52,326 bases of DNA from Mycobacterium gastri (GCF_002102175.1 NZ_LQOX01000139.1:1-52326), one strand, 5' to 3'; shown: positions 35,334 through 44,488, counted from the first letter of the stretch. A program made the numbers and translations. The notes: generated from the sequence alone by a model not told the origin.

Positions 35334-35966
35334 TCACAGGATGCGGTAGCCGATCTCAGAGGCTGCTGCTTGCGTGATCGACCAGACCAGCGGGTGGCTG
35401 AGCGGGCGGGAGAACGAAGGCATCGCGGGTAGCGAGTCCGCGGCGGCAGTCCACAGCACAATGTTGGGGCGGCCAGTCATAGTCGACGGGACGTATAGCC
35501 CGTCGAGTTCGGGCCAGGTCGTGTAGATAGCGCGGGCCCACCGGCGGCATATGGAGCGAGGTGCCGCTAGCAGCGCAGCTGATGCACTGTTGCGGAGCAG
35601 CCACGTTCCGGACAGGTCGAGCAGACGTAGTTTCCGTTGGGGCTTCCAGGCGGTGAGAGTTGGAGCGCCGGCACGGGTATCGATCACGCGCGTGGTTTGG
35701 TACACCTCCGCGAGGCCGGTTGTGACATCGGCTGCCGCGTACAGGACGCCCTCGGCGCGCATGCTGGGTTCCGCGTCGGGATGCGGATCCCAGCGCATTG
35801 AGGGCAGCGGCCCGAAGGTGCGTAGCTTGTTCCAGGGCAGTACGTTCTGTCCTTCGGTGCGGTGGATCCGCCAGAGCGTGCCGATGTAGCTGGTGCTGTC
35901 GTCAAGTTGCCGGGTGAGCTGTTCTGGGGGCGTCCTGGGGACCTTGGGTTTGGAGCGCGGACTCAC
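35334..35966 (-). CDS. RES-domain toxin (MbcT-like)
   Basis: A 210-residue RES-domain protein, named for its conserved Arg, Glu and Ser. Candidate residues are Arg33 in LWRIH, Tyr76 in LYAA and Glu87 in LAEVYQ; a RPNIVLWT block comes later. Characterised RES toxins (for example MbcT of M. tuberculosis) degrade NAD by phosphorolysis or hydrolysis. The GTG start overlaps the stop of the upstream antitoxin (GTGA), the usual antitoxin-first arrangement. Family by motif; activity not shown here. Confidence 0.82.
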   Translation of the reverse strand: MSPRSKPKVPRTPPEQLTRQLDDSTSYIGTLWRIHRTEGQNVLPWNKLRTFGPLPSMRWDPHPDAEPSMRAEGVLYAAADVTTGLAEVYQTTRVIDTRAGAPTLTAWKPQRKLRLLDLSGTWLLRNSASAALLAAPRSICRRWARAIYTTWPELDGLYVPSTMTGRPNIVLWTAAADSLPAMPSFSRPLSHPLVWSITQAAASEIGYRIL

Positions 35967-36550
35967 CAGCGGCCGAGATCCCGTATGAATCCGGCGACTA
36001 ATGACGCGTCACCGCCAGCGGCCAGGTGTTCGATCGGTGTCCGGCCGTCAAAGTCGGGCTGCGGAGTATGCATGAACACATCGAGCACCGCGGGGGTGCT
36101 GCCAGGTGGTATCGCCGGGACGATCAAGTCCAACCCGGGAAGCAGTTCATTACCAAGGAACTGCCACTTGGGGAGGCGCCGGGTTCCTTGGAGGTCGAAG
36201 GCCCATAACTGTTTTCCGGTGATGCGTCGTGACACGCGGGACCGGTCGACGCCGAGGAGGACGGCGGCTTCTTTTATGCTGACGGATCCTGAGACTGCGC
36301 TGGTGAGTTGCCGCAACGCGACGCGGGCCCGAGCCTGCCGTTCGTCGTCAGCTGACCATCGGTCAACAGCCGTCGCCGTGCTGGGTTCGGCGTGCTTGCG
36401 CAGGAAGTCCACTTCCGCCGCTGACAAGGTGGCCGCTGCAGGAATTGCTGCAAATGCAGAGTCAAGCTCGTGGAGGACCTCGTCGACGCTGAGGCCGATT
36501 TGATGTTTCGCGAGTAGAGCGCCTAGCGCGGGAGCTGCAGACCCTTTCAT
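35963..36550 (-). CDS. Xre/MbcA/ParS-like antitoxin partner of the RES toxin
   Basis: A 195-residue protein upstream of the RES gene. A helix-turn-helix is visible at about residues 106-130 (SIKEAAVLLGVDRSRVSRRI), and a C-terminal toxin-binding region carries the typical FDGRTPIEHLAAGGDASLVAGFI block of the Xre-MbcA-ParS group. It would neutralise the toxin and repress the operon. ATG 36550 is chosen because a -10-like TATAGT ends 7 nt upstream, which predicts a leaderless mRNA. It resembles MbcA-type antitoxins but has a longer N-terminal region. Confidence 0.83.
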   Translation of the reverse strand: MKGSAAPALGALLAKHQIGLSVDEVLHELDSAFAAIPAAATLSAAEVDFLRKHAEPSTATAVDRWSADDERQARARVALRQLTSAVSGSVSIKEAAVLLGVDRSRVSRRITGKQLWAFDLQGTRRLPKWQFLGNELLPGLDLIVPAIPPGSTPAVLDVFMHTPQPDFDGRTPIEHLAAGGDASLVAGFIRDLGRW

Positions 36551-36553
36551 ATC

Positions 36554-36585
36554 GCACACTATAGCACACCTGTGCGTTACTGTGC
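36554..36585 (-). promoter_or_regulatory. Promoter/operator of the RES-antitoxin operon
   Basis: Four copies of GCACA/TGTGC lie in 32 bp: 36554-36558, 36564-36568, 36571-36575 and 36581-36585, arranged as two copies in each orientation about a centre near 36569-36570. The minus-strand hexamer TATAGT (36558-36563) lies within the array and 7 nt from the ATG, so the transcript is probably leaderless and repressor binding would cover the -10. This fits autorepression by the helix-turn-helix antitoxin. Confidence 0.65.
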
Positions 36586-36604
36586 GGACACGGGATGCCA
36601 TCGA

Positions 36605-36962
36605 CTACCAGGTGAACCACACCGTTAGCGGTATCGAAGTACTCGCCGTGACCAGCACCGGATTCGACGTCGAGGATCTAACCGTCCGGCTGTCCGGGGC
36701 ACTGGCCGCCGCCGGGCTTGACTCCAACGTCGGCCGGGCGCCCGCAGTGACCGGATCGGACACTCCCGTGCCCGGCTGGTCGAAGAAGATCAGTCGGCCA
36801 AGCGATGTCATCGCCTCGACCCACCCTTGAACCGACGGCAGTTCCGGCAGCACCTCGCAGCAAAAGAACCAGTTCGAACACGATGTCGCGTTCACCATCG
36901 GCCGACGTGCGATAGGCCACGCGCAGGTTCCCGTTCAGCGCGTAGCGCGTCTCGGAGAACAC
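36605..36962 (-). pseudogene. Frameshifted remnant of an alpha/beta-hydrolase (cyclase-associated type)
   Basis: The minus strand starts as SETRYALNGNLRVAYRTSADGERDIVF in one frame (from 36962), then continues in a second frame as CEVLPELPSVQGWVEAM and LGRLIFFDQPGTGVSDPV. Together these match the opening of alpha/beta-hydrolase domains found in adenylate-cyclase-linked proteins (TRYA...VAYQ...DIVFVPGW...LILFDKRGTGLSD). The reading shifts frame near 36870 and the sequence ends before the catalytic elbow. It is a truncated, dead gene; the rest of 36551-37006 holds nothing else recognised. Confidence 0.55.
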
Positions 36963-37006
36963 CGCAGCAGTCTAGGTCGGGCAGCGGGCAGCGCATCGTC
37001 AGACCG

Positions 37007-37948
37007 TCACGTCGCCCGCGGGTGCGCTCCGGCCCACACCTCCCGCAACGCATGAACGGTGACCAGCGTGTAGATCTGCGTCGTCGTCACCGAGGCATGA
37101 CCCAACAGTTCCTGCACCACCCGGACATCGGCGCCGCCCTCGAGCAGGTGGGTGGCAAACGAATGCCGCAGCATGTGCGGCGACACACCCGAGGTGATGC
37201 CGGCACGCTCGGCCGCGTCCTGCAGCACCTGCCAGGCGCTTTGCCGTGACAACCTGCCGCCGCGGGCGTTGAGAAAGATGGCCGCCGTGCCGCGGCCCCG
37301 GCGGGCCAGGTCGGGGCGCCCGCGCACCAGGTACGCGTCCAGCGCGTGCACGGCCGGGCGTCCCACCGGCACCAGCCGTTGCTTACCGCCCTTGCCGCGC
37401 AACAACACCGACCTGGCTTGGGTGTCAATGTCGTCGATGTCGAGACCCACGGCTTCGGAGATGCGCGACCCGGTGGAATACAGCAGCTCCAGCAGTGCCC
37501 GGTTGCGCAGGGTCAACGGTCCGTCGGCCGGGTTGTCGCCGCCGGCGCCTTCCAGCAGGGCCAGGACCTGGTCGACGGTCAGGCTCTTGGGCAACCGCCG
37601 GCCCGGTGTCGGCGGGCGCACCGCGCGTGCCACGTCCAGGTCGGCCAGGCCTTCGGCGGCGGCGAACCGATGCAGCCCGCGCACCGCGATCAGCGCCCGG
37701 GCGGCTGACACCGCGGACAGTGCCGACGCCCCGGATTCGGGATCGCCGCGCCGCAGTGCCACCAGAAACTCGCTGACGTCATCCTCGCCGACGCCGGCCA
37801 GGTCGGTGATCCCCCGGTCTTCGAGGTGCTTGGTGTAGCGGCGCAGGTCGCGCCGGTACGAGCTCAACGTGTTGGGCGCCACGCCCCGTTCGATCGCCAA
37901 ATGGTCAAGATAGCCCTGCAGTTGTGTGTCCAGGGTCAGCGCCGTCAC
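37007..37948 (-). CDS. xerD: Chromosomal tyrosine recombinase XerD
   Basis: A 313-residue recombinase for chromosome dimer resolution. The N-terminal DNA-binding domain includes NTLSSYRRDLRRY; catalytic residues lie in STGSRISEAVGL (Arg), SPHMLRHSFATHLLEGGADVRVVQELLGHASVTTTQIYT (His-x-x-Arg, His and nucleophile Tyr). GTG 37948 overlaps the Nudix stop (GTGA). The length fits Rv1701 (311). It marks the left border of the conserved pyrG-xerD block; to its left lies the variable interval. Confidence 0.95.
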   Translation of the reverse strand: MTALTLDTQLQGYLDHLAIERGVAPNTLSSYRRDLRRYTKHLEDRGITDLAGVGEDDVSEFLVALRRGDPESGASALSAVSAARALIAVRGLHRFAAAEGLADLDVARAVRPPTPGRRLPKSLTVDQVLALLEGAGGDNPADGPLTLRNRALLELLYSTGSRISEAVGLDIDDIDTQARSVLLRGKGGKQRLVPVGRPAVHALDAYLVRGRPDLARRGRGTAAIFLNARGGRLSRQSAWQVLQDAAERAGITSGVSPHMLRHSFATHLLEGGADVRVVQELLGHASVTTTQIYTLVTVHALREVWAGAHPRAT

Positions 37949-38568
37949 CGCGCGGTCTTTCGCGCCATGAAGGCCGTCGGCTTGTCGATCCAGGGGCTGT
38001 CCACCGGACGCGGCTGGGCCACTCCGCCGATGACCGCGTGAGCGGCCAAAATCCCGGCCACCGCAATGGCATTGACGATTTCGCCGGTGAACACCTTGCG
38101 CGCGGCCTCGGTCAGCGGAAACCATTGCACCGTCATGTCGGCTTCTTCGTGGTGCGCCTCGGGTTGCTCCGCCTCGCTGAGCCCGGTGGCCAGATAGACC
38201 CGCACCGATTCGTCGCTGAAGCCCGGCGTGGAGTCGAGGTCGACGAGCACCTGCCAACTAGCGGCCTGCAAGCCGGCCTCTTCCTGCAGCTCCCGCGCGG
38301 CAGTGAGATGCGCCGGCTCCCCCGACGCATCCAGCAATCCGGCCGGCAGCTCCCACAGCCGCCGGCCGAACGGGTGGCGGTACTGATAGACCAACGGGAT
38401 GTTGCCGTCGTCGTCGACCGCGACGACACCGACCGCACCGTAATGCTCGACGACTTCTCGGACGGCGGTGGTGTCACCCGGCATTCGCACGCGGTCCCGG
38501 CGCAGCGCGAAAATCGCTCCGGTATGCAAGGTTTCGGACGATATCGTCTCGAAATCGTGCTCAGCCAC
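37945..38568 (-). CDS. Nudix ADP-ribose pyrophosphatase
   Basis: A 207-residue Nudix hydrolase. The Nudix helix is seen in ELPAGLLDASGEPAHLTAARELQEEAGL (E-x7-RELQEEAG). GTG 38568 (start VAEHDFETI) is chosen because it overlaps the pyrG stop by 8 nt and gives exactly the 207 residues of Rv1700, an ADP-ribose pyrophosphatase; the longer frame to 38628 would overlap pyrG by 68 bp. It hydrolyses ADP-ribose to AMP and ribose-5-phosphate in characterised homologues. Confidence 0.92.
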   Translation of the reverse strand: MAEHDFETISSETLHTGAIFALRRDRVRMPGDTTAVREVVEHYGAVGVVAVDDDGNIPLVYQYRHPFGRRLWELPAGLLDASGEPAHLTAARELQEEAGLQAASWQVLVDLDSTPGFSDESVRVYLATGLSEAEQPEAHHEEADMTVQWFPLTEAARKVFTGEIVNAIAVAGILAAHAVIGGVAQPRPVDSPWIDKPTAFMARKTAR

Positions 38569-40333
38569 GGGTGGCGGGTTCAGGTAGCGGCTGCGCGACA
38601 CCGTCTCGATGCTCGCTTCGCCGCTCATTTCCGTTCGACACGGGCTCGGACATCTCGGGGATGTCGACCGGCAGCAGCTCTCCCCCCTTGTAGTCGATGG
38701 CCGCTCGGACGAATGCGACGAACAGCGGATGCGGGCGGGTGGGCCGGCTCTTCAACTCGGGGTGAGCCTGGGTGCCGACCAGGAACGGGTGCTGGTCACG
38801 CGGGTACTCGACGAACTCGACCAAGCGGCCGTCGGGTGAGGTCCCGGAAAACCGAAGGCCGCTTCGGGCGATCTGATCCCGATAGGCATTGTTGACCTCG
38901 TAGCGGTGCCGGTGCCGCTCGGACACCTTCTCCGATTGATACGCTTGCGCCACAATGGAATCCGGTTCGAGCACCGCGGGGTAGGCACCCAGGCGCATGG
39001 TGCCGCCCAGATCCTCCTCGCCGGCTACGATGCGCTGCTGGTCGGCCATCGTGGAAATGACCGGATCGGGGGTGTCGGGTTCGAATTCGGTTGAATTGGC
39101 CTGGCTCAGACCGACCGACCGGGCGGCCTCGATCACGATGCACTGCAGGCCCAGACATAGACCCAACACCGGCAGGCCCCGAGACCGGGCATAGGAGATG
39201 GCAGCGATCTTGCCCTCGATGCCGCGGATGCCGAACCCGCCCGGGATCAGCACCCCGTGGACATCGCCCAGCGCCGCCGCGACACCGCCGTCGGTCTGGC
39301 AATCGTCGGAACCCACCCAGAGGATCTCGACCTTGGCCCGGTGCTTGAACCCACCGGCGCGCAACGCCTCGATCACCGACAAGTACGCGTCAGATAACTC
39401 AACGTACTTGCCGACCAAGGCAATTCGAACTGTGTCGTGTGGTTCGTGCACCCTGCGCAACAAGTCGTCCCATTCGGTCCAGTCGACGTCGCGGAACGGC
39501 AGGTTGAGTCGGCGCACCACGAACGCGTCCAGTTCCTCGCGATGCAACACCTTGGGGATGTCGTAGATCGAGGGCGCATCCGGCGTGGAGATCACGCCGT
39601 CGATGTCGACGTCACACATCAGGGCGATCTTGTTCTTCAGCGCTTCGGGGACGTTGCGGTCGCTGCGCAGGATCAGCGCATCCGGGGTGATACCGATGCT
39701 GCGCAGTGCGGCCACTGAGTGCTGGGTCGGCTTGGTCTTGAGCTCACCCGACGGGGCCAGGTAGGGCACCAGCGACACGTGCAGAAAGAAGACGTTCTCC
39801 CGGCCCAGGTCGTGGCGCACCTGGCGCGCCGCCTCCAGAAAGGGCTGTGACTCGATATCGCCCACGGTGCCGCCGATTTCGGTGATGACGACATCGGGGC
39901 GGTGTCCGTCCGGGTTGGGTTGGGCCATCGCCATGATGCGACGTTTGATCTCGTCGGTGATATGCGGGATCACCTGGACGGTGTCACCGAGGTATTCGCC
40001 ACGGCGCTCTTTGGCGATCACCGTCGAATATACTTGCCCGGTCGTCACATTCGCCGAGCCGGACAAGTCGCGATCAAGGAAACGTTCGTAGTGGCCGACG
40101 TCGAGATCGGTCTCGGCGCCGTCCTCGGTGACAAAAACCTCGCCATGCTGGAACGGGTTCATGGTGCCCGGGTCGACGTTGAGGTACGGATCGAGCTTCT
40201 GCATCGTGACCTGCAACCCGCGGGCGGTCAGCAGCTGGCCGAGGCTACTGGCCGTCAATCCCTTGCCGAGGGAGGATGCGACCCCGCCGCTGACGAAGAG
40301 GTGCTTGGTGACAGTTTGCGGATGCTTGCGCAA
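38561..40333 (-). CDS. pyrG: CTP synthase
   Basis: A 590-residue CTP synthase that aminates UTP using glutamine. The amidoligase domain (FVSGGVASSLGKGLTASSLG near residues 13-32, TEIGGTVGDIES) is followed by the class I glutaminase with nucleophile Cys in LGLCLGLQ and His/Glu in HPELKSRP. The start is a TTG at 40333, supported by GGAGG 8 nt upstream (plus-strand CCTCC at 40342-40346). A -10-like TAGAAC lies at 40369-40374 on the minus strand. It matches Rv1699. Confidence 0.97.
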   Translation of the reverse strand: MRKHPQTVTKHLFVSGGVASSLGKGLTASSLGQLLTARGLQVTMQKLDPYLNVDPGTMNPFQHGEVFVTEDGAETDLDVGHYERFLDRDLSGSANVTTGQVYSTVIAKERRGEYLGDTVQVIPHITDEIKRRIMAMAQPNPDGHRPDVVITEIGGTVGDIESQPFLEAARQVRHDLGRENVFFLHVSLVPYLAPSGELKTKPTQHSVAALRSIGITPDALILRSDRNVPEALKNKIALMCDVDIDGVISTPDAPSIYDIPKVLHREELDAFVVRRLNLPFRDVDWTEWDDLLRRVHEPHDTVRIALVGKYVELSDAYLSVIEALRAGGFKHRAKVEILWVGSDDCQTDGGVAAALGDVHGVLIPGGFGIRGIEGKIAAISYARSRGLPVLGLCLGLQCIVIEAARSVGLSQANSTEFEPDTPDPVISTMADQQRIVAGEEDLGGTMRLGAYPAVLEPDSIVAQAYQSEKVSERHRHRYEVNNAYRDQIARSGLRFSGTSPDGRLVEFVEYPRDQHPFLVGTQAHPELKSRPTRPHPLFVAFVRAAIDYKGGELLPVDIPEMSEPVSNGNERRSEHRDGVAQPLPEPATRG

Positions 40334-40481
40334 CTGGGCGACCTCCGTGAAGACGGGCAGGGCTTGCTGTTCTAGCCTGACCTGGCTGGGCCTGCCGACC
40401 CACGGAATCCCACCCTAACACCCGCGATGCCGGCTCGCGGCGAACACGCCCGACCGGTCCTACCCGGGGGACTACTGGGGA

Positions 40482-41426
40482 CTACTGCGGGACAGTCACC
40501 GAGGTGGCCCCGTGACCGGTGCCGTAGTGGGCCGGGTGACCGCCATTGATCAGGTCGTGCAGGGCCAGGATCGCGGTGATGCGGCCGGGCGCGGCGTCGA
40601 CGTCGTCGACGGTGCTGACGGTGGCCGCCATGCCGGAATCGGCGCGGGTGACCGCGACCGCCGCGCTGCCGGTCGACGAGCCGTCCCGGCCGGCGAGCAC
40701 CGTGCCGGAGCCGTGCGGCGCCAGCGCAGCGGCAAACCGCGCCACGCTGGCCCCCTGGTTGCCGGCGTCAGCGGGCAGACCCCCGCCGGTGATGACGATG
40801 GCGGCGGTTGCCCCTGCGAAGTGGTCGACGGGCTGATAGGTGATGAAGCCGGTCTCGCGCAGCGCCGCCAGCACGGTGCCGCGCTGGGCATCGTCGACCG
40901 GCGGCACATCCGGGTTGGCGGGGCTCAGCATGGCGATCCCCAGCAGGTCACCGGCCTGCGAACCCTGGTCGACGAGCTTGGTGCTCAGCTGCGTGCCGGC
41001 GGGCAGGATCGACGAATTCACCACCGACCGCAGCTTTTCCGCCGAGTTGGCTTCGACGAATTCCTGGGTCAACGACACGGTTCCGGTGACCGAACCTCCG
41101 GCCTGCCCGACGATTTTCGACACCATGGCGACGTCGTCGTCTTTGGCATCCGGGGTCCGAAAGATCACCACCGCCTTGCCGGCCAACGCGTCGTGCACAA
41201 TCCGCCCGAGCACCTGGTTGTCGAAAGTATTTGCCGCGCTGAGCTTTTCGTTGAGCGCATTGCGCTGGTCGTTGAGTCCGCTGATCTGGGCGGCCAGGTC
41301 CCGCTTCTCGTTACGCAGGCTGGACAGCAGCGTATCGGAGAAGAAGCCCGAACCGAGCACGACTCCGATCGCCAGCGCGAGGAAGACGGCAGCCAGCGAA
41401 ATCGCATGTTGGCGTAACGAGATCAT
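40482..41426 (-). CDS. mctB: MctB/SteB, channel or cell-separation protein
   Basis: A 314-residue protein with one N-terminal membrane helix (SLAAVFLALAIGVVLGSGFF, residues about 10-29), a short coiled coil (LRNEKRDLAAQISGLNDQRNALNEKL) and an extracytoplasmic domain. The same length and sequence type as Rv1698 (MctB, reported to limit copper accumulation). The Corynebacterium homologue SteB works with SteA, encoded just upstream here, in cell separation. Two ten-base repeats GGGGACTACT at 40467-40486 cover the stop. Confidence 0.93.
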   Translation of the reverse strand: MISLRQHAISLAAVFLALAIGVVLGSGFFSDTLLSSLRNEKRDLAAQISGLNDQRNALNEKLSAANTFDNQVLGRIVHDALAGKAVVIFRTPDAKDDDVAMVSKIVGQAGGSVTGTVSLTQEFVEANSAEKLRSVVNSSILPAGTQLSTKLVDQGSQAGDLLGIAMLSPANPDVPPVDDAQRGTVLAALRETGFITYQPVDHFAGATAAIVITGGGLPADAGNQGASVARFAAALAPHGSGTVLAGRDGSSTGSAAVAVTRADSGMAATVSTVDDVDAAPGRITAILALHDLINGGHPAHYGTGHGATSVTVPQ

Positions 41427-41448
41427 GGAGGCACCGTCCTCGAAGGGG

Positions 41449-42630
41449 TCAGGTCACCAGGTTCTGCACCCAGAGCGAGAAGCGGTTCCAGTAGTCGACG
41501 ATCCAGTGCAGCACCACACCATCGGTGCGTGACACCCACAAGATGACGATGATGGCGATCAGCATCGTCAACGCCAACAGCGCAATGGCTCCAGCCGAAA
41601 TGTGGTTGCGGTACAACGTCGCGACCGCCTTGGCGTCCACCAGCTTCTCCCCTACCCGCAGCCTGGTGAGGAAGGTCGACGGGTTGCTTTGTGCCCGCGT
41701 CCGGTCGAAGAAGGTCTCGATGTTGGCGGTGTGGCCGGCGGTGACCAGCAGCGCGGCGCCGTGGTGATCGGCAAGCAGCAACGCCAGGTCGAGTGCCGAG
41801 CCGGCGGCCGGGAACGTCATCGCCCCGACACCGAGATCCTGGATGCGCTCCAGCCCGGGCGCGTGGCCGTCGGCGTCGGCGGGCAAGACCACCTGGGCGC
41901 CGCACTTGAGCACCTCGGTGCTGATCTGGTCGGGATCGCCGACGATCAGCTGCGGACGGTACCCGGCCTTGCGCAACACGTCCGCGCCGGTGCCGACACC
42001 CACCAGCACCGGCTGGTATTCCTTGATGAACGGTTTGAGCGCCTTCACGTCGTCGGCGGCCCTTGGCTCTTCGCCGACGATCACCACGTGCCGGCGGCGC
42101 ATGTCGACGTCGACGTCGGGGATGCCGATTCCGTCGATCAGCAGCGGGCTCTCGCTCTTGATGAACTCGATCGTGTTGCCGGCGAACGCCTCCAGGTGTG
42201 CGGCCAGCCCGCTCTTGGCCTCCCGCATCAGGTCGGCGATATCGTGATCACTGCGCTCGGTACCGCGAACCAGCCGGCGGTCGCCGGAATACACGCCGCC
42301 TTCGTACAAGCGAATCTTCGAGCCGTCTTTGACCTTCTTGAAGATCTCCGGCCCGGTCTCGTCTATCAGCGTGACGCCGTTGTTGACCAGTACCTCCGGC
42401 CCCAGGTTGGGGTAGCGGCCCGAAACCGACGGCGATGCATTGACGACGGCGGCGACGTCAGCTTCCACCAGTGCGTCCGCGGTGATGCGGTCCAGATCCA
42501 AGATGTCGAGGACCACGATGTCACCGGGACAGACCCGGCGCAGCAGGCGGTCGATGTTGCGGTCGACGCGGGCGGTGCCGACCAGGCCCGGCCGGGCGGT
42601 GTTACGAGACAGCAGGGCGGACATCTTCAT
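41449..42630 (-). CDS. steA: SteA-like cytokinetic ring protein
   Basis: A 393-residue protein with a large cytoplasmic domain related to thiamine-pyrophosphokinase-like folds (VGDPDQISTEVLKCGAQVVLPADADG) and a C-terminal membrane helix (AGAIALLALTMLIAIIVILWV, residues about 345-365). ATG 42630 gives the 393-residue length of Rv1697. On the minus strand TATAAC lies at 42696-42701, which would place the transcript start near 42689 and rule out the ATG at 42693. It pairs with MctB/SteB, 22 bp downstream. A role at the division septum is known from corynebacteria. Confidence 0.92.
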   Translation of the reverse strand: MKMSALLSRNTARPGLVGTARVDRNIDRLLRRVCPGDIVVLDILDLDRITADALVEADVAAVVNASPSVSGRYPNLGPEVLVNNGVTLIDETGPEIFKKVKDGSKIRLYEGGVYSGDRRLVRGTERSDHDIADLMREAKSGLAAHLEAFAGNTIEFIKSESPLLIDGIGIPDVDVDMRRRHVVIVGEEPRAADDVKALKPFIKEYQPVLVGVGTGADVLRKAGYRPQLIVGDPDQISTEVLKCGAQVVLPADADGHAPGLERIQDLGVGAMTFPAAGSALDLALLLADHHGAALLVTAGHTANIETFFDRTRAQSNPSTFLTRLRVGEKLVDAKAVATLYRNHISAGAIALLALTMLIAIIVILWVSRTDGVVLHWIVDYWNRFSLWVQNLVT

Positions 42631-42727
42631 GGGGGCGATTCTGTCGGGGAAGCACGGCCGGAGCCGGGAGGCGCGCCGTAACATCAGCCCCATAAGTTAT
42701 ATGGAGTCACAACTGTCACACAGTGGG

Positions 42728-44485
42728 CTAGATCTCGTCGTTCTGCGCGGCGTCGAGCAATTCACGGGCGTGGGCGCGGCCGCTGTCCGACTCACCCAGC
42801 CCGGCCAGCATCCTGGCCAGCTCCGCCACCCGCTCCTCGTCGTTCAGCCGACGCACCCCGCTGGCGCCGTCGCGTCCGATGCCGTGCACCGTCAAATGCA
42901 CATCGGCATAGGCAGCCACCTGGGGCAGGTGCGTGACCACGATCACCTGGTGGGTTCGCGCCAGCTTCGCCAGACGCCGCCCGATCTGCACGGCCGCCCT
43001 GCCGCCGACCCCGGCGTCGACCTCGTCGAACACCATCGTGGTGCCGACTGCTTGTTTCCGCGATGTCGCCAGCACCACTTCCAGCGCCAGCATCACCCGG
43101 GACAGCTCACCACCGGATGCACTCTTGGCCAGCGGCAGCACACTCATCCCGCGGTGTGCGGCGAAGCCGAACTCGACATGGTCGACGCCATCGGCACCGG
43201 CGCGGGCCGGCTCGCCCGACGGCAACGTCAACGCGACGGGGTCGTCATGCTCGGCCAGGTCGATGGTCACGCCGATGGTGAACTCGGCATCGGCCATCGC
43301 CAGAGCCGACAGCTCCGCCGTGACCTCGGTGGCCAACTTCTTGGCCGCTTTGCGCCGGATCTTGCTCAGATCGACTGCTGCTTGGGCTAATTCGCGCTCC
43401 AGCTGCTCGGCGCGGCGTTCCAGCGCCGCCAGTCCCTCCTCGGACACGTCGAGTTGGCCCAGCCGGTCGTGGGAGTCCCGCGCCCACCGCAGCACTCCGT
43501 CGACATCGGCGGCGTACTTGCGCGTCAGAGTGCGCAATTGGGCTTGGCGGGCCAGTTTGGCATCCAGAGTGCTGGCATCGGCCGGCAGCTCGTCCACATA
43601 GTTGCTCAATTCCCCGGCCGCATCGACGACCACCGTCAGCGCCTCGCCGATTTGCCCGGCCAGCGCGCGCAGCGTGGCATCATCGGTCGATTCCAGAGCC
43701 GCCCGGGCACGCCCGAGGCATTCGGTCGCGTTGACGGCCAAGGTGTCGTCGGGCGCGCCCGCCAACGCCGCGCGCGCCACCGACGCGGCTTCGCGCAGGG
43801 TGTCCAGCTCGGAGAGCCGCACGATGTCAGCGACCAGCGCCTCGTCCTCGCCCGGCTGCGGGTCGACCGCGTGGATCTCGTTGAGGGCGAACTGCAACCG
43901 GTCCGCCTCCTGGGCCAGCTCGCGCGCCCGGTTACGCCGGTCAGACAGGTCTCGCCGCGCCGACAGCCACCCGTTGCGCAGCTTGCGATAGCGCTCGCAG
44001 GCGGGGCCGCTGTCCGCGAAGCGGTCCAGCGCGCCACGTTGTTCCTCCGGTCGCAGCAACCGCAACTGGTCGTTTTGCCCATGCAGGGCCAGCAGCTCGT
44101 TGGTGAAACCGCTGAGCGACTTGGCGGGCACACTGCGACCGCCGAGGTAGGCGCGCGAGGGTCCGTTGCCGCTGACCGAGCGCAGTGCGATCACGCTGTC
44201 GTCCTCGTCGCGCTGCGCCCCGGAGGTGTCCAGCATCGCGTCGAGCCTGGCGACCGTGGCCTCATCGAGATCGGTTGTGACGAAACGGCCTTCGACAACG
44301 GCACGATCAGCCCCGGACCGCACCCGGCTCGGGTCGGCCCGCGCACCGCCGAGTAGCTGCAACCCGGTGACCACCATCGTCTTGCCGGTGCCGGTCTCAC
44401 CGGTGAGCACGGTCAGCCCGCGATCGAACTCGGCCGTCGCAGTGCTGATGGCGCCCAGCGACTCGATTCGGATCTCCGTGAGCAC
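42728..44485 (-). CDS. recN: DNA repair ATPase RecN
   Basis: A 585-residue SMC-like ATPase for double-strand break repair. The N-terminal Walker A LTGETGTGKTMVV is at about residues 28-40; a central coiled coil (about 150-350) and a C-terminal ATPase half with SGGELSRVMLALEVVLA (signature) and MVFDEVDAGVGGRAA (Walker B) complete it. The GTG start is 3 bp after the NAD kinase stop. It matches Rv1696. Confidence 0.96.
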   Translation of the reverse strand: MLTEIRIESLGAISTATAEFDRGLTVLTGETGTGKTMVVTGLQLLGGARADPSRVRSGADRAVVEGRFVTTDLDEATVARLDAMLDTSGAQRDEDDSVIALRSVSGNGPSRAYLGGRSVPAKSLSGFTNELLALHGQNDQLRLLRPEEQRGALDRFADSGPACERYRKLRNGWLSARRDLSDRRNRARELAQEADRLQFALNEIHAVDPQPGEDEALVADIVRLSELDTLREAASVARAALAGAPDDTLAVNATECLGRARAALESTDDATLRALAGQIGEALTVVVDAAGELSNYVDELPADASTLDAKLARQAQLRTLTRKYAADVDGVLRWARDSHDRLGQLDVSEEGLAALERRAEQLERELAQAAVDLSKIRRKAAKKLATEVTAELSALAMADAEFTIGVTIDLAEHDDPVALTLPSGEPARAGADGVDHVEFGFAAHRGMSVLPLAKSASGGELSRVMLALEVVLATSRKQAVGTTMVFDEVDAGVGGRAAVQIGRRLAKLARTHQVIVVTHLPQVAAYADVHLTVHGIGRDGASGVRRLNDEERVAELARMLAGLGESDSGRAHARELLDAAQNDEI

Positions 44486-44488
44486 CGG

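Noticed and set aside
42631..42693. Longer start for steA at ATG 42693
   Set aside because: The TATAAC box at 42696-42701 would put the transcript start downstream of this ATG, and ATG 42630 gives the expected 393 residues.
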